The position numbers and the translations under genes are program-made. 64,000 nt of DNA from contig CAMIIP010000004.1 of assembly GCA_946222285.1 (NCBI GenBank), positions 1-64,000 of the forward strand, written 5' to 3'. This DNA comes from an uncultured Rothia sp. GTDB taxonomy: Bacteria; Actinomycetota; Actinomycetes; Actinomycetales; Micrococcaceae. Below are positions 17,266-26,983 of the stretch, one piece after another; position 1 is the stretch's first letter; the number at the start of each line of letters is the position of its first letter. A model generated the notes under the pieces. That model ran no database searches, was not told the DNA's origin, and saw only the letters and a list, made by a program, of their open reading frames with translations.

Positions 17266-19479
17266 ATGGCAAAAAAATCTACTCAGACCACGCCCACCGC
17301 TTCAAAAACAAGCGGGGGAGTGTTCTCGTCTGTGCCAGCTGTCTTTGGTGAGCGGGGTATTTCGCGGCAGTGGGTATGGGTCTTTCCTGCCGCTGCGCTT
17401 ATCTTTTTGCTGGTCACGCTTGCGACGTTCAGCGTTAATGGCGAAACAGACCTAGCGGATGCCGGCGCCTTTGTGCGTTGGGGATTGCCGGTTTCTGAAA
17501 CTTTGGGCAACTTCGCCATGATCGCGAGTATGGGATCTCTACTTTTTGCCATCGGCGTGATACCGCGCTTTGCAGACTCCACACGCGGCAAAAATCGCAT
17601 TAACATGGCGCATAAATACAGCAAAGAACAGCGTGAGAAAAACCTTGAACGCACCGAGTACGCACCTTTCGTCTCTATTTTGAACTTCGGCGCGGCAATG
17701 GCGGTTGCCTGGACCATTTTGGCAATCTGTATTCTTATTTTTGCCTATGCAGATATTTCGGGTCGCCCCATCGGCTTCACCAGCGCGTACACCTCAGAAC
17801 TGATCAGCTACATCACCACCATCGACGCGGGCAAACAGCAAGCAACCGTGGTGATTGTGGCTGCGGTGGTTGCCACTCTCATTTTTGGTGTGCGCTCACT
17901 GATGGGGCTATTGCTCACCCTGGGAGTATCATTCATTGCTATCATCGCGATGTCTCTGGGCGGGCACGCCTCCGGTGGTGATGACCACATGGGCGCGGTT
18001 AACTCGCTCGGTCTGCACCTGCTCGGCGTGATGCTGTGGTGCGGTGGACTTGTGGCACTGGCCTATATCTCCCGGCAAATTTCTGGCGACGACGCCGGCA
18101 CCGGCACACTGACCGATCGGAAACGTGGCACCGAAGCCAGCGCAGAACGACGCGCCCCCATGGCGGTGGTGGTTTTGCGCCGCTACTCGGTTCTTGCTCT
18201 GGGCGGTTTCATTTTGGTGACGCTTTCGGGTGTTATCAACGCTTCGGTGCGCATGAATAACCTCGACGAGATATTCACCACTGCCTATGGGCAACTGGTT
18301 GTTATTAAACTGCTTCTCACATTGATTCTCGGTGCCATTGGTGCCCTTCACCGTCTCAGTCTTATTCCTGCCATGCAACGTGGCGCCGTCGGCCTCATCC
18401 GTGGGCTGTGGACGGCTATTCTTGTTGAGATCGTGCTCATGGGAGCAACCAGTGGCATCGCCGTCTCACTCTCGCGCACCCCGCCGCCGGTACCAGAAAC
18501 CCTGGATGACAACGCCTCCCCGGTGCGTATTATCACCTGGTACGACATGCCCCCCGAACCTCACCGTATCGAATGGTTCACCCAGTGGCGTTTTGACTGG
18601 TTCTGGGTGGCAGTTATTCTCTTCCTCGCCTTCGCCTATATTTGGGCCTTCATCAAAGTTAAGAGCTCGGGTGGGCACTGGCCGATTTTGCGTATGGTCT
18701 CTTGGCTGGTGGGCTTGTTCCTGCTTAATTATGTAACCTCGGGTGCCCTTGCTATTTACGGCCGTGTACTCTTCTCTGCGCACATGGTAGAGCACATGTC
18801 GCTGACCATGATTGTGCCCATTTTCTTGGTACTCGGCGCACCGGTGACTTTCTTGTTGAGTGCCTTAGAACCGAGGCAGGACGGCACACGCGGCCCCCGC
18901 GAATGGATTTTGCGGTTAGTACATTCGGGCTGGTCAAAGGTTATTACCAACCCTATCTTTGCCGCGGTAAATTTTGCTGGTTCCATTGTGATTGTTTACT
19001 TCACCCCGTTGCTGAACGTGGTACTCAAATATCACATGGGGCACGAGCTAATGATTATTCACTTCTTGCTGACCGGCTATATCTTCTCCCTGGTATTGAT
19101 TGGCATTGATCCGATTCCTAATCGCCCCGGTTATCCTTTCCGCCTGATTATGCTCATTGCTACTCTTGGCTATCACGCTTTTGTGGGTATCGCTATGATG
19201 AGCATGGATACCCTGCTGGCAGCATCCTGGTTTGGCAATCTTGGCCGCCCTTGGGGGCTTACGGCGATTGAGGATCAGAAGCTGGGCGGATCGCTCATGT
19301 GGGGTATCGGTGAAATTCCTACCATGATTATTGCCGTGATGGTGGGCGTACTGTGGTCTCAGGACGATAAGAGAGTGCAGAAACGTATTGACCGACAGGC
19401 AGATCGAGACGGTGATGCCGAGCTTAACGCCTACAACGACATGTTCCTGAAACTCAACGAGAGAGATGAGAAGCGGTAG
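17266..19479 (+). CDS. CopD copper-resistance/import domain fused to CtaG (caa3 assembly)
   Basis: This 737-aa polytopic protein joins two domains. The N-terminal half (about 35-400) is CopD-like, with membrane histidines in GGHASGGDDHMG and NSLGLHLLGVMLWCGG. The C-terminal half (about 440-710) is a CtaG_caa3 domain with SAHMVEHMSLTMIVP and KYHMGHELMIIHF. CopD imports copper received from CopC, and CtaG-like proteins support cytochrome c oxidase maturation. The fusion suggests direct hand-over of copper to oxidase assembly. A separate Sco protein is not encoded in the window. Confidence 0.92.
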   Translation: MAKKSTQTTPTASKTSGGVFSSVPAVFGERGISRQWVWVFPAAALIFLLVTLATFSVNGETDLADAGAFVRWGLPVSETLGNFAMIASMGSLLFAIGVIPRFADSTRGKNRINMAHKYSKEQREKNLERTEYAPFVSILNFGAAMAVAWTILAICILIFAYADISGRPIGFTSAYTSELISYITTIDAGKQQATVVIVAAVVATLIFGVRSLMGLLLTLGVSFIAIIAMSLGGHASGGDDHMGAVNSLGLHLLGVMLWCGGLVALAYISRQISGDDAGTGTLTDRKRGTEASAERRAPMAVVVLRRYSVLALGGFILVTLSGVINASVRMNNLDEIFTTAYGQLVVIKLLLTLILGAIGALHRLSLIPAMQRGAVGLIRGLWTAILVEIVLMGATSGIAVSLSRTPPPVPETLDDNASPVRIITWYDMPPEPHRIEWFTQWRFDWFWVAVILFLAFAYIWAFIKVKSSGGHWPILRMVSWLVGLFLLNYVTSGALAIYGRVLFSAHMVEHMSLTMIVPIFLVLGAPVTFLLSALEPRQDGTRGPREWILRLVHSGWSKVITNPIFAAVNFAGSIVIVYFTPLLNVVLKYHMGHELMIIHFLLTGYIFSLVLIGIDPIPNRPGYPFRLIMLIATLGYHAFVGIAMMSMDTLLAASWFGNLGRPWGLTAIEDQKLGGSLMWGIGEIPTMIIAVMVGVLWSQDDKRVQKRIDRQADRDGDAELNAYNDMFLKLNERDEKR

Positions 19480-19550
19480 CCGGACCTTGGTGAATTGACC
19501 CGTGTTCGCTGGATAAGTTTGATGCGGGACAAGGCGTATCGTCTGAAAGC

Positions 19551-19589
19551 TAATGGGTGCTCTATGTTTTATACTTAGAGCACCCATTA
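19551..19589. terminator. Bidirectional hairpin between convergent genes
   Basis: A perfect 14-bp stem (19551-19564 with 19576-19589) closes an 11-nt loop between the CopD-CtaG gene and the convergent gene at 19612. It lacks a long T-tract on either strand. Confidence 0.7.
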
Positions 19590-19611
19590 TCAATAATCCA
19601 TTAAATATATT

Positions 19612-20262
19612 TTATGAGGATATTCTTAGTTCACGGCGAATAGCATGATAGAACTTATCACTGCTTCTTCTGAGGTTTTCTGTATATTCTGTATACCGTT
19701 CTTCAGTTACTTCATGTTCATTTCCAGTGAGTCGATTAAGAGTATCTATTGTGGAAACTGTTTTATCTGTTTCATTAGAAATGAGAATAGTGGATATGCC
19801 AAATGAGCAGAGTCTGGTGGCATCTTCAATCAAACGATTGAGTGTTTTTACAACTTCTGGCTCTGCGTATAGAAAAGCTACTTCTTTTTGATGAGCAAGA
19901 TTTCCAGATAGTTCAGAAAGCGTTTTTCTATCTAGTGAATCAAAGTTATTGAGAATTTGTCTGGATGTTGTGAGTATTTCAACATATATTTCTCTGCGGT
20001 CGGCATAGAGTTGTTTGTTGCGCTCTAGCTCGCTTGTTCTTTCCCAGGTTGATTCTTGTATTTCCCTATTGGCAGCAAGCTGTAGTCTGAGGTTTTGATT
20101 TGCAGATTCAAGCTGCTTATCTTGCCGCTTTGAAGCTAAGAGGTGGCTGATGAAAGCAGCTACTAGACCTACGACTGCTGATATGCAACCGCCGAGAATG
20201 ATATTTGGTAACGCTGTGGTGGCTGGATTCAAGGTGCTAAAGTCTCTATTTCTTATGATCAT
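19612..20262 (-). CDS. Unknown membrane-anchored coiled-coil protein
   Basis: This protein of about 216 aa has one hydrophobic segment near the N-terminus (about 20-40 from the ATG at 20262). A long charged helical region follows (SKRQDKQLESANQNLRLQL) that looks like a coiled coil, then a helical C-terminal half. No family was recognised. A TTG at 20283 could add seven residues. The gene is clearly AT-richer than its neighbours and lies next to a frameshifted monooxygenase and a TetR gene of similar composition, suggesting an acquired segment. Confidence 0.65.
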   Translation of the reverse strand: MIIRNRDFSTLNPATTALPNIILGGCISAVVGLVAAFISHLLASKRQDKQLESANQNLRLQLAANREIQESTWERTSELERNKQLYADRREIYVEILTTSRQILNNFDSLDRKTLSELSGNLAHQKEVAFLYAEPEVVKTLNRLIEDATRLCSFGISTILISNETDKTVSTIDTLNRLTGNEHEVTEERYTEYTENLRRSSDKFYHAIRRELRISS

Positions 20263-20567
20263 GACTTGTATTGGTTCGGACAACTTAAATTTACATTAAT
20301 TTCAGATGTTGATTTGCCTAGTGGACGCAAACATAAGTCATCACTTTTGGGACATGTTTTTCCAATTATGTGTCTTGATTTTTCAAAAAATTAGCACCAT
20401 GCATGATTAATGCATGAATTTCCCAAACATTATTTTATATATGATAAATATTACAATAAAATAATTTGCAATGGGTTAAAAATTAGCAGAACTTGAGAAT
20501 CTCTCTGTTGTAAGTATGTATTTTTTGTTGGGTGTCTAGGGTGTGATTTTAAAAACTGATTACTCTA
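20263..20567. other. AT-rich intergenic region with a short palindrome
   Basis: No gene is seen. The region is strongly AT-rich and contains CATGCAT-GATTA-ATGCATG (20398-20416), a perfect 7-bp inverted repeat that might be an operator. Confidence 0.3.
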
Positions 20568-21702
20568 CTACGGCTCCCACTTCATGAGACCATCAGCAGA
20601 TTTATTGAGAAATCTATCGTTTATCTTGCTGATGCAAAAATTTCTTATATTGGCTAGTTGTCGATTCTCAATCTGACCGATAATTCCCATAACTCGTGAT
20701 TGGCGAGCAACCTTTTGCGCGCGCGGTCGGCGTAGTTCGTCAAACTTACGAAGGAGAATTTGAAGATCTATGAGACGAATAGCGCCTAATCCTGCAGGGG
20801 GAATTAAAGCATATAGCTGCGCCACATCTTCAAATCCTTGGTTTGCTCCCTGTCCAAGGTTTGGGGTCATGGCATGTGCGGCATCTCCCAGCAGTACAAG
20901 TTTGGTTGAAATGAATGAACAAAGTGGATTTTTAAGCTCTTGAATAGGTAGGGAAGTGATTGTTGCTAAAGGCGTGGAGCTTAGCATCATTTCTATATCG
21001 GGATGCCAAGCGTGGAAACGTTTTTTTTAGCGCGGTTAAATCTATAGCGTAAGAATATTCTTTCTCTATATTTTCAGTAGCAAACCAATAATACTGATTG
21101 TTTGGTAGAGGCATGATTCCAAATCGCCCACCTACGCCCCAGAACTCTCCAAAACCACTAACGTTTTGAGGGGAATGCGAGATTCCTCTCCATACACGAT
21201 AGCCGGCGTATGAGAGAGCGGTTTTTTCGAAGACATGATGTCGAAGTGAGCTGTGGATTCCATCTGCACTGATGACTAAATCATACTGCTCAGATTCTTC
21301 ACCATTGCTGAACCGAATAACTCCATCTTCTACAGAGTCTGCTGATTTTCCAAATAGAGGGGGACAGTGCAATTTTTGAAAAAGCGCCTCTGAAAATTCT
21401 TGTCTTTTAACTATTTTTGTTTTTGAAGTCAATTCGGGATTGAACTTTGAAAGCCAGTTTCCTTGAGAATCTCTTATTCCATAGCTAGCTGATGGCGAAA
21501 GAGTGTGGCAGGTATCTTCTAACGCATCGGAAAGTCCTAAGGCTTGGAGAGCTGTATATCCATTGGGTGAGATAGTGAGCCCTGCACCTTCAGCTCTTAG
21601 CCCAATGCTGGATTCAAAAATTTGTATTGAATGACCGGCTTGTTCTAAAGCTACCCCTGCAACTAGACCAATAGGTCCAGCTCCTACGACTGCGATTTTC
21701 AT
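20568..21702 (-). pseudogene. FAD-dependent monooxygenase (PHBH fold), frameshifted at a poly-A run
   Basis: The N-terminal part (20932-21702, ATG at 21702) has the dinucleotide-binding GAGPIG motif and the DG motif SADGIHSSLR. The C-terminal part (frame 20568-20990) has the GD motif GDAAHAMTPNLGQGANQG. The two frames join at an A8 run (T8 at 21021-21028 on the plus strand). With seven A the reading continues smoothly as ALKKRFHAWHPDIEMML, giving a protein of about 378 aa. The defect is a one-base insertion: a sequencing error, an inactivating mutation or a slippage switch. It is divergent from a TetR gene. Confidence 0.85.
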
Positions 21703-21710
21703 TTTGCCTC

Positions 21711-21728
21711 TTTCTCCAGATGGAGAAA
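21711..21728. promoter_or_regulatory. Palindromic operator between monooxygenase and TetR genes
   Basis: TTTCTCCA-GA-TGGAGAAA is a perfect 8-bp inverted repeat centred in the 49-base gap between the two divergent starts, the usual place for autoregulated TetR binding. It would overlap both promoters. Confidence 0.7.
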
Positions 21729-21751
21729 ATTATATTCGCTACGCTTATGTC

Positions 21752-22279
21752 ATGACAAGAGATACGAAAAGCCAACTACTGAAGGCTGGTATAGAACTTC
21801 TTGGAGAAAATAGCTATAAATCGTTAAGCGTGCGAAGCGTCGAAGAAGCTGCAAAAGTTCCTCATGGTAGCATTCGCCATCATTTTGGAAACTTTAAGGG
21901 ATATGTTTGTGCTCTTACAGAATCTCTTGTAGAAGCTGATATACCTGATCAAACTGAAGACTTACAAGAGGTATTTCATGATTGGTTAATTCGTAGGAAG
22001 CTGATGACGAAAGCTCGATATGAATTATCAATTCTTGGTTTGAATAATCCCGATATTGGAGACCTCATCATTAGAGGGCGTAACCAATTCGTTGAGCGAA
22101 TCAAAGAAGCAGGAGTTCCTTCTGAAAGAGCCCGGCTTGTAGTTGCAGCTCTTGATGGGATTGTGTTCGATGGGCTTCTTCGTGGAGATTCAGGGGCTGA
22201 TATTCAACCAATTCTTTCGCTCATTAACGACTCACTTACCGAGCAGAAAATGTTGAAATATCAGCCCAATAGTTCATAA
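21752..22279 (+). CDS. TetR-family transcriptional regulator
   Basis: This 175-aa protein has an N-terminal helix-turn-helix (TKSQLLKAGIELLGENSY, then SVRSVEEAAKVPHGSIRHHF) and a helical ligand-binding domain. It probably represses the divergent monooxygenase and itself through the palindrome at 21711-21728. The ATG at 21752 is preferred to a TTG at 21704 because the latter would place the coding region over the operator and right against the divergent start. No strong ribosome-binding site is seen, so a leaderless transcript is possible. Confidence 0.82.
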   Translation: MTRDTKSQLLKAGIELLGENSYKSLSVRSVEEAAKVPHGSIRHHFGNFKGYVCALTESLVEADIPDQTEDLQEVFHDWLIRRKLMTKARYELSILGLNNPDIGDLIIRGRNQFVERIKEAGVPSERARLVVAALDGIVFDGLLRGDSGADIQPILSLINDSLTEQKMLKYQPNSS

Positions 22280-22312
22280 CTCAATGATTTGTGCCGAGAA
22301 TGCCTTCGTAGC

Positions 22313-23707
22313 CTAGGCCTTTTTCTGCCGTCGCGCGTTCCACACGCCGAGGGTGACGACGACCGCCGCGACCGTCGTCGAAATTAGCACCTCCACCCGG
22401 TGGCTTTCGGTAACCGCCATGAAAACCAGCAAAGCGCACAAAGCCGCAATCAGCGCCCAATTCAGGTAGGGGAAAAGCCACATCTTCAACACACCCGGTT
22501 GCTCCAGAACATTCACGCCCTGTGCCGCCAAAACCTTGCGCGAACGAAGCTGTGAGATCGCAATAATTAGCCACACAAAAATACCAATGGCGCCGGTGGA
22601 ATTGACCAGCAAAGCAAATACCGCTTCGGGCATAAAATAGTTCAGCAAAACTGAGGCGAGCCCAATCAAAGAAGAAAAAATTACTGCGGCACCAGGGCTA
22701 CGAAAACGGGACACCTTGCCGAAAGTAGCGGGTGCATTGCCGTTGTGAGCCATAGAAAAAAGCATGCGGGAGGAGGTATAAAGGGCCGCGTTGAGGCAGG
22801 AAACAAGCGCGGTAAAGACCACAATATTCATGATGAGACCGGCGTAAGGAATCCCCACCACCTCAAACATAGTGACAAAGGGGGAATGCCCGGAGCTAAT
22901 AGACGTCCAGGGAGCTACCGTAATCGTGATACCCACGGCACCGATAAAGAAGAAGAGAATGCGAAAGACGACGGCGCTGACCGCCTTGGTAACAGCAGCC
23001 TGAGGATGCTCGGATTCGCCCGCTGCGATCGTTACGATTTCAGCGCCAAACATAGAGAAAATAACAGCCAAAACAGCGGTAAAAACTGCACCGATACCGT
23101 TGGCGAAAAAGCCGCCACCCGCCGTCAAATTCTGAAAAGTTGCCGGAGTGTTGGGAATGATGCCGATCAGCGCTAGTACGCCCACGATAATGACCGCGAG
23201 AATCGCGCCGATCTTGATAGAAGAGAACCAGAACTCCGCCTCACCGTAGGTGCGAACCGTTACCAGGTTCAATCCCATCATGAGCACAACGAGCGTACCG
23301 GCCGCCGCCCACTGGGGGATAGTCGGCGACCACTGATGTACAATCGCTGCCGCCGCTGTTGCCTCAATCGCCACCGTAACAGACCAGAACCACCAGTAGA
23401 GCCAGCCCACAGAAAATCCAGCCCAGCTGCCAATAAACCGATTGGCATAGGACTCGAAGGAGCCGGTTTCGGGGGAAGCTGACGCCATCTCACCCAACAT
23501 CCGCATCACCAGCGTGAGAACCAATCCGGCAATGGCATAAGAAATAATGACGGCGGGTCCAGCGGTAACAATCGCCGTTGAAGAAGCCACCAGCAAGCCA
23601 GCACCAATCGCGCCGCCGAGCGCGATCATCGATAAATGGCGTGGTTTCAACGAACGGGAAAGTTGCTCTGAATCGGGGCGGACGGTCGCCTTCTCTTGCG
23701 TCATCAT
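22313..23707 (-). CDS. APC-family amino-acid permease
   Basis: This protein of about 464 aa has twelve predicted membrane segments and the APC-family N-terminal motif MIALGGAIGAGLLVASS, with the conserved GEMASASPETGSFESYANRFIG-type region after segment 2 (quoted in part). It is closest in style to the GabP/AnsP/AroP group, so a proton-coupled amino-acid importer is likely; the substrate is unknown. GAAAGG lies just upstream of two consecutive ATG codons (23707 and 23704). The in-frame ATG at 23758 lacks such a site. Confidence 0.88.
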   Translation of the reverse strand: MMTQEKATVRPDSEQLSRSLKPRHLSMIALGGAIGAGLLVASSTAIVTAGPAVIISYAIAGLVLTLVMRMLGEMASASPETGSFESYANRFIGSWAGFSVGWLYWWFWSVTVAIEATAAAAIVHQWSPTIPQWAAAGTLVVLMMGLNLVTVRTYGEAEFWFSSIKIGAILAVIIVGVLALIGIIPNTPATFQNLTAGGGFFANGIGAVFTAVLAVIFSMFGAEIVTIAAGESEHPQAAVTKAVSAVVFRILFFFIGAVGITITVAPWTSISSGHSPFVTMFEVVGIPYAGLIMNIVVFTALVSCLNAALYTSSRMLFSMAHNGNAPATFGKVSRFRSPGAAVIFSSLIGLASVLLNYFMPEAVFALLVNSTGAIGIFVWLIIAISQLRSRKVLAAQGVNVLEQPGVLKMWLFPYLNWALIAALCALLVFMAVTESHRVEVLISTTVAAVVVTLGVWNARRQKKA

Positions 23708-23981
23708 TGACCTTTCACAGTGAAAATTTTGGCTCTCAAAGATAACCAAAGTAACCATACAGCTCCGCTGCTATCGCCGAGAACTCAGCGACGGTAATTC
23801 TTGGGCTAGCAGGGCGTGAGGTTGATTACCTGCTACGGCAAAGCAAGAGAATCATGACGCTTTATAACGTTCATTTCGTTAGCTGAAGCAACACTTGGGC
23901 GCAGGTAGCGGCGGACTGTACCCTGAAACCAGAGAGAACGGCTACGCACCAATAAGCCCCAATCATTTGAGGAGAAAACAG

Positions 23982-25910
23982 ATGACTGAATCAATCCGAT
24001 CACCGCGTGTTCGCGCTTCCGAACTGGTCGGCCGCGGCTGGCTCAATACCGGCGATAAAACCCTGGATCTCGAAGCACTTCGTGGCAAGATTGTGGTACT
24101 CGATTTCTGGACGCTGTGCTGCATTAACTGTCTTCACGTGCTGGACGAGTTGCGCCCACTGGAAGAAGAATTCTCAGACATTCTCGTGACTGTCGGTGTG
24201 CATTCGCCGAAATTCGAGCACGAAGCAGACCCCAAAGCGCTGGCGGCTGCCGTTGACCGCTACGACATTCAGCACCCCATTCTGGATGACCCCGAACTCA
24301 CTACCTGGCAGGCCTACACTGCCCGCGCCTGGCCTACCCTGGTTGTTATTGATCCTGAAGGCTATATCGTCGCTCATCTCTCCGGTGAGGGCCACGTTCA
24401 GGGACTGATTTCCCTAGTAAGAGAACTTGCCGAAGAACACGAGAAAAAGGGCACCCTCCACCGAGGCAACGGTCCTTATGTGCCCCGCCCCAAACCAGAA
24501 GGCATCTTCGCTTTCCCCGGTAAAGCCATTGAACTGCCCGCAGAATTTGCTGCCGGTCAGCGCACTTTCCTCGTCACCGACACCGCCCGCCACCGTCTCG
24601 TTCAAGTAGAAGAAGACTTCGACACCGCACTGGCTACCTTTGGCGGCACCGAAAAGGGCTGGGTAGATGGTTCCGCTACTGAAGCTCGCTTCAATGAACC
24701 CCAAGGGCTCGCCCTGGTTCCTGCCGAACTGCGCAAAAAACTGGGCTACGACGTCGTCGTAGCAGATTCTGTGAACCACCGACTGCGCGGGCTCAACCTC
24801 ACCAGCGGCGAAGTTTCAACGCTCGCCGGCAATGGCGTACAGCGCCTGATTGACGGCGATAATGCCCGCAACACTGATCCCAATGACATTGCCGACGGCG
24901 CTGACCCTCTGAAGGTTGCCCTCTCTTCACCCTGGGATGTCCTCTGGTCTTCTCGGGCAGAAAAGTTCATTATCGCCATGGCCGGAACCCACCAGATTTT
25001 CAGCTTCGAGCCGGTCTCTGGGCAGGTTAAAGTTTTCGCGGGAACCGGCGCGGAAGGACTGAAGGACGGCGAGGCTGAGGAAGCCTGGTTCGCTCAGTCT
25101 TCGGGACTAGCAGAAGCAGCAGACGGTACCATCTGGGTTGCTGATTCAGAAACCTCAGCCCTTCGCTCAATCTCCTTTGAGAACGACGGTGTTCAGGTAG
25201 CAACTGTAGTGGGTCAGGGACTCTTTGACTTTGGTTTTGTGGATGGAACCAGCGAAGAAGCTCGTATGCAGCACTGCCTTGGCGTTACCGTACTGCCCGA
25301 TAACTCGATTGCAGTAGCCGACACCTATAACGGCGCTATCCGCCGCTTCGACCCCACCACCGGAGAGCTCTCCACACTCGCCCGCGGATTCGATGAACCT
25401 TCTGACGTGCTCACCGAACCCACCGAGGACGGCGGAACCCGCCTGATCGTTGTCGAGGCAAACGCGCACCAACTAGTGCGTGTGAACCTGCCCGAAAAAG
25501 CGCAGAAGGTAAATGAGGGGGCTTCACAGACCGCTCGTCCTACTACCAAACTTACAGGCGATACCGTTGAGCTAGTCTCCCGCTTCGAAGCACCCACCGG
25601 GCAGAAACTGGACTACCGCTGGGGCGACCCCACACAGCTCAAGGTTTCTTCCACTCCCGAAGAGTTCCTACTTGAGGGTGCGGGAACCAGCCAGGGGCTC
25701 AGCCGCTCGCTCAAACTCAACCCTGAAATCACCGAAGCGGTTCTGCACATCACCGCTCGTGCCGCCGCTTGCGATGGAGAGCCCGGCGGAGAAATCCCCG
25801 ACCACGCTGCTTGCCACCTCTACCAGCAGGACTGGGGCATCCCCGTTGAAGTAACCGGTTCAGCCGATGATGAATCAGAACTCAGCCTAGATTTGCGCGG
25901 GGTGAACTAG
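23982..25910 (+). CDS. Thioredoxin-like and NHL-repeat protein (NHLRC2-like)
   Basis: This 642-aa protein begins with a thioredoxin-fold domain (about 1-160) with active-site region WTLCCINCLHV, giving a C-I-N-C redox pair. It continues with a beta-propeller of NHL repeats (for example VVADSVNHRLRGLNL, WVADSETSALR and VADTYNGAIRRF). A cysteine-containing C-terminal domain of about 110 residues follows. The arrangement matches NHLRC2-type proteins, whose biochemical role is unclear. No signal peptide is seen. AGGAGAAAACAG precedes the ATG at 23982. Confidence 0.88.
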   Translation: MTESIRSPRVRASELVGRGWLNTGDKTLDLEALRGKIVVLDFWTLCCINCLHVLDELRPLEEEFSDILVTVGVHSPKFEHEADPKALAAAVDRYDIQHPILDDPELTTWQAYTARAWPTLVVIDPEGYIVAHLSGEGHVQGLISLVRELAEEHEKKGTLHRGNGPYVPRPKPEGIFAFPGKAIELPAEFAAGQRTFLVTDTARHRLVQVEEDFDTALATFGGTEKGWVDGSATEARFNEPQGLALVPAELRKKLGYDVVVADSVNHRLRGLNLTSGEVSTLAGNGVQRLIDGDNARNTDPNDIADGADPLKVALSSPWDVLWSSRAEKFIIAMAGTHQIFSFEPVSGQVKVFAGTGAEGLKDGEAEEAWFAQSSGLAEAADGTIWVADSETSALRSISFENDGVQVATVVGQGLFDFGFVDGTSEEARMQHCLGVTVLPDNSIAVADTYNGAIRRFDPTTGELSTLARGFDEPSDVLTEPTEDGGTRLIVVEANAHQLVRVNLPEKAQKVNEGASQTARPTTKLTGDTVELVSRFEAPTGQKLDYRWGDPTQLKVSSTPEEFLLEGAGTSQGLSRSLKLNPEITEAVLHITARAAACDGEPGGEIPDHAACHLYQQDWGIPVEVTGSADDESELSLDLRGVN

Positions 25911-25917
25911 AGGATTC

Positions 25918-26907
25918 CTACGGGAAGGTTGGCTTGACCGTCACTTCGGTATCGGTGGTTTCCAGCGTTGCTGAATAGGTGAACTTCACTGTCTCATTGA
26001 CCTGCGAGGTTTTACCCGTATAGAGGTCCAACTGGGTGAAGGAAATTTTCGCCTCACCGGCAGAATCTGACAGAACCCACTTGCCCTTGGCATCGAAGGA
26101 GGCTTTGGGTTCAGGATATTTCTCAATCGTCCACTTCACATCTCCCTGCACTCGCCCGTCAAAGTTATATTCGAAGGGGCAGCCTGCGGGGTAGAGACTG
26201 TTTTGAGTTGCGCACTCATCTAACTGGGATTTGATCTGGTAAGTAATGGAGTTCTGCGCCGCTTCACTGGGGGTGAGCTTGATAGAAAGATCCTGTGTGT
26301 GCTGATCTGCTGAAGTGATGACTGCACTTTGCTGCTCAGCCGTATAGAGGGCTGACTCGTAAGTGGCGGTATAGTATCCGGGATAGGTAACAGCGAAGCC
26401 GCGGGCGCCGTCGTCCACCGCTACTTTTTCCTGATTGAGGGTGGCTGCCGAGACTACAGGAGAGCTAACGCGAACAGTGGGCAGTTCTACAGGATTTATA
26501 TGCCACTGGTCGAATACACCCCAGTGAGAGCCAACTTTGCTGAGGTGAAAGTCAGTGGTCTGGGCAGTATCATTCACCGTATAAGAGACAGTTACCGTCG
26601 CATGAGAGCCGTCTTCGTTCACTACCGTCTCAGCTACTTTAAGATCGTGAAGGTCTTTGAGAGACCCGCTGAGTGCATCGCCGTCTAACATCGCCCCGTT
26701 AGATTCGGGCACCGTCGCCCCAAGGATTCCTAGTGCGCGCTCGCCGTTCCCTTCACGCACTGCGGCAAAGTATTGGTTCACCTGACCTGCCGGGTTATAA
26801 ATAAGCCTATTGATGAGAGCAAGCGCAGCTAGAGCGAGTAGCAGGGCACACAGCATGGCTAGCGCCCACGCAGTTAACACACAATTTACGCGAAAAGAAA
26901 AACCCAT
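25918..26907 (-). CDS. Unknown anchored extracytoplasmic protein
   Basis: This 329-aa protein has one N-terminal membrane segment (about 10-34) and a large extracytoplasmic beta-rich region with Thr/Ser-rich strands and two cysteines in ECATQNSLYPAGCPFEY. The first part (VNQYFAAVREGNGERAL) resembles the generic small NTF2-like ligand-binding region seen in many secreted actinobacterial proteins, but no family is firmly recognised. The ATG at 26907 is chosen because it directly precedes the basic N-terminus and the membrane segment. Confidence 0.7.
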   Translation of the reverse strand: MGFSFRVNCVLTAWALAMLCALLLALAALALINRLIYNPAGQVNQYFAAVREGNGERALGILGATVPESNGAMLDGDALSGSLKDLHDLKVAETVVNEDGSHATVTVSYTVNDTAQTTDFHLSKVGSHWGVFDQWHINPVELPTVRVSSPVVSAATLNQEKVAVDDGARGFAVTYPGYYTATYESALYTAEQQSAVITSADQHTQDLSIKLTPSEAAQNSITYQIKSQLDECATQNSLYPAGCPFEYNFDGRVQGDVKWTIEKYPEPKASFDAKGKWVLSDSAGEAKISFTQLDLYTGKTSQVNETVKFTYSATLETTDTEVTVKPTFP

Positions 26908-26983
26908 GCCACTAATGTAGCCCACAGCCAACACGAGCCGGATAAAGTCACCGCAAGGTTACCTTGCCCTCTACACTAAACAT

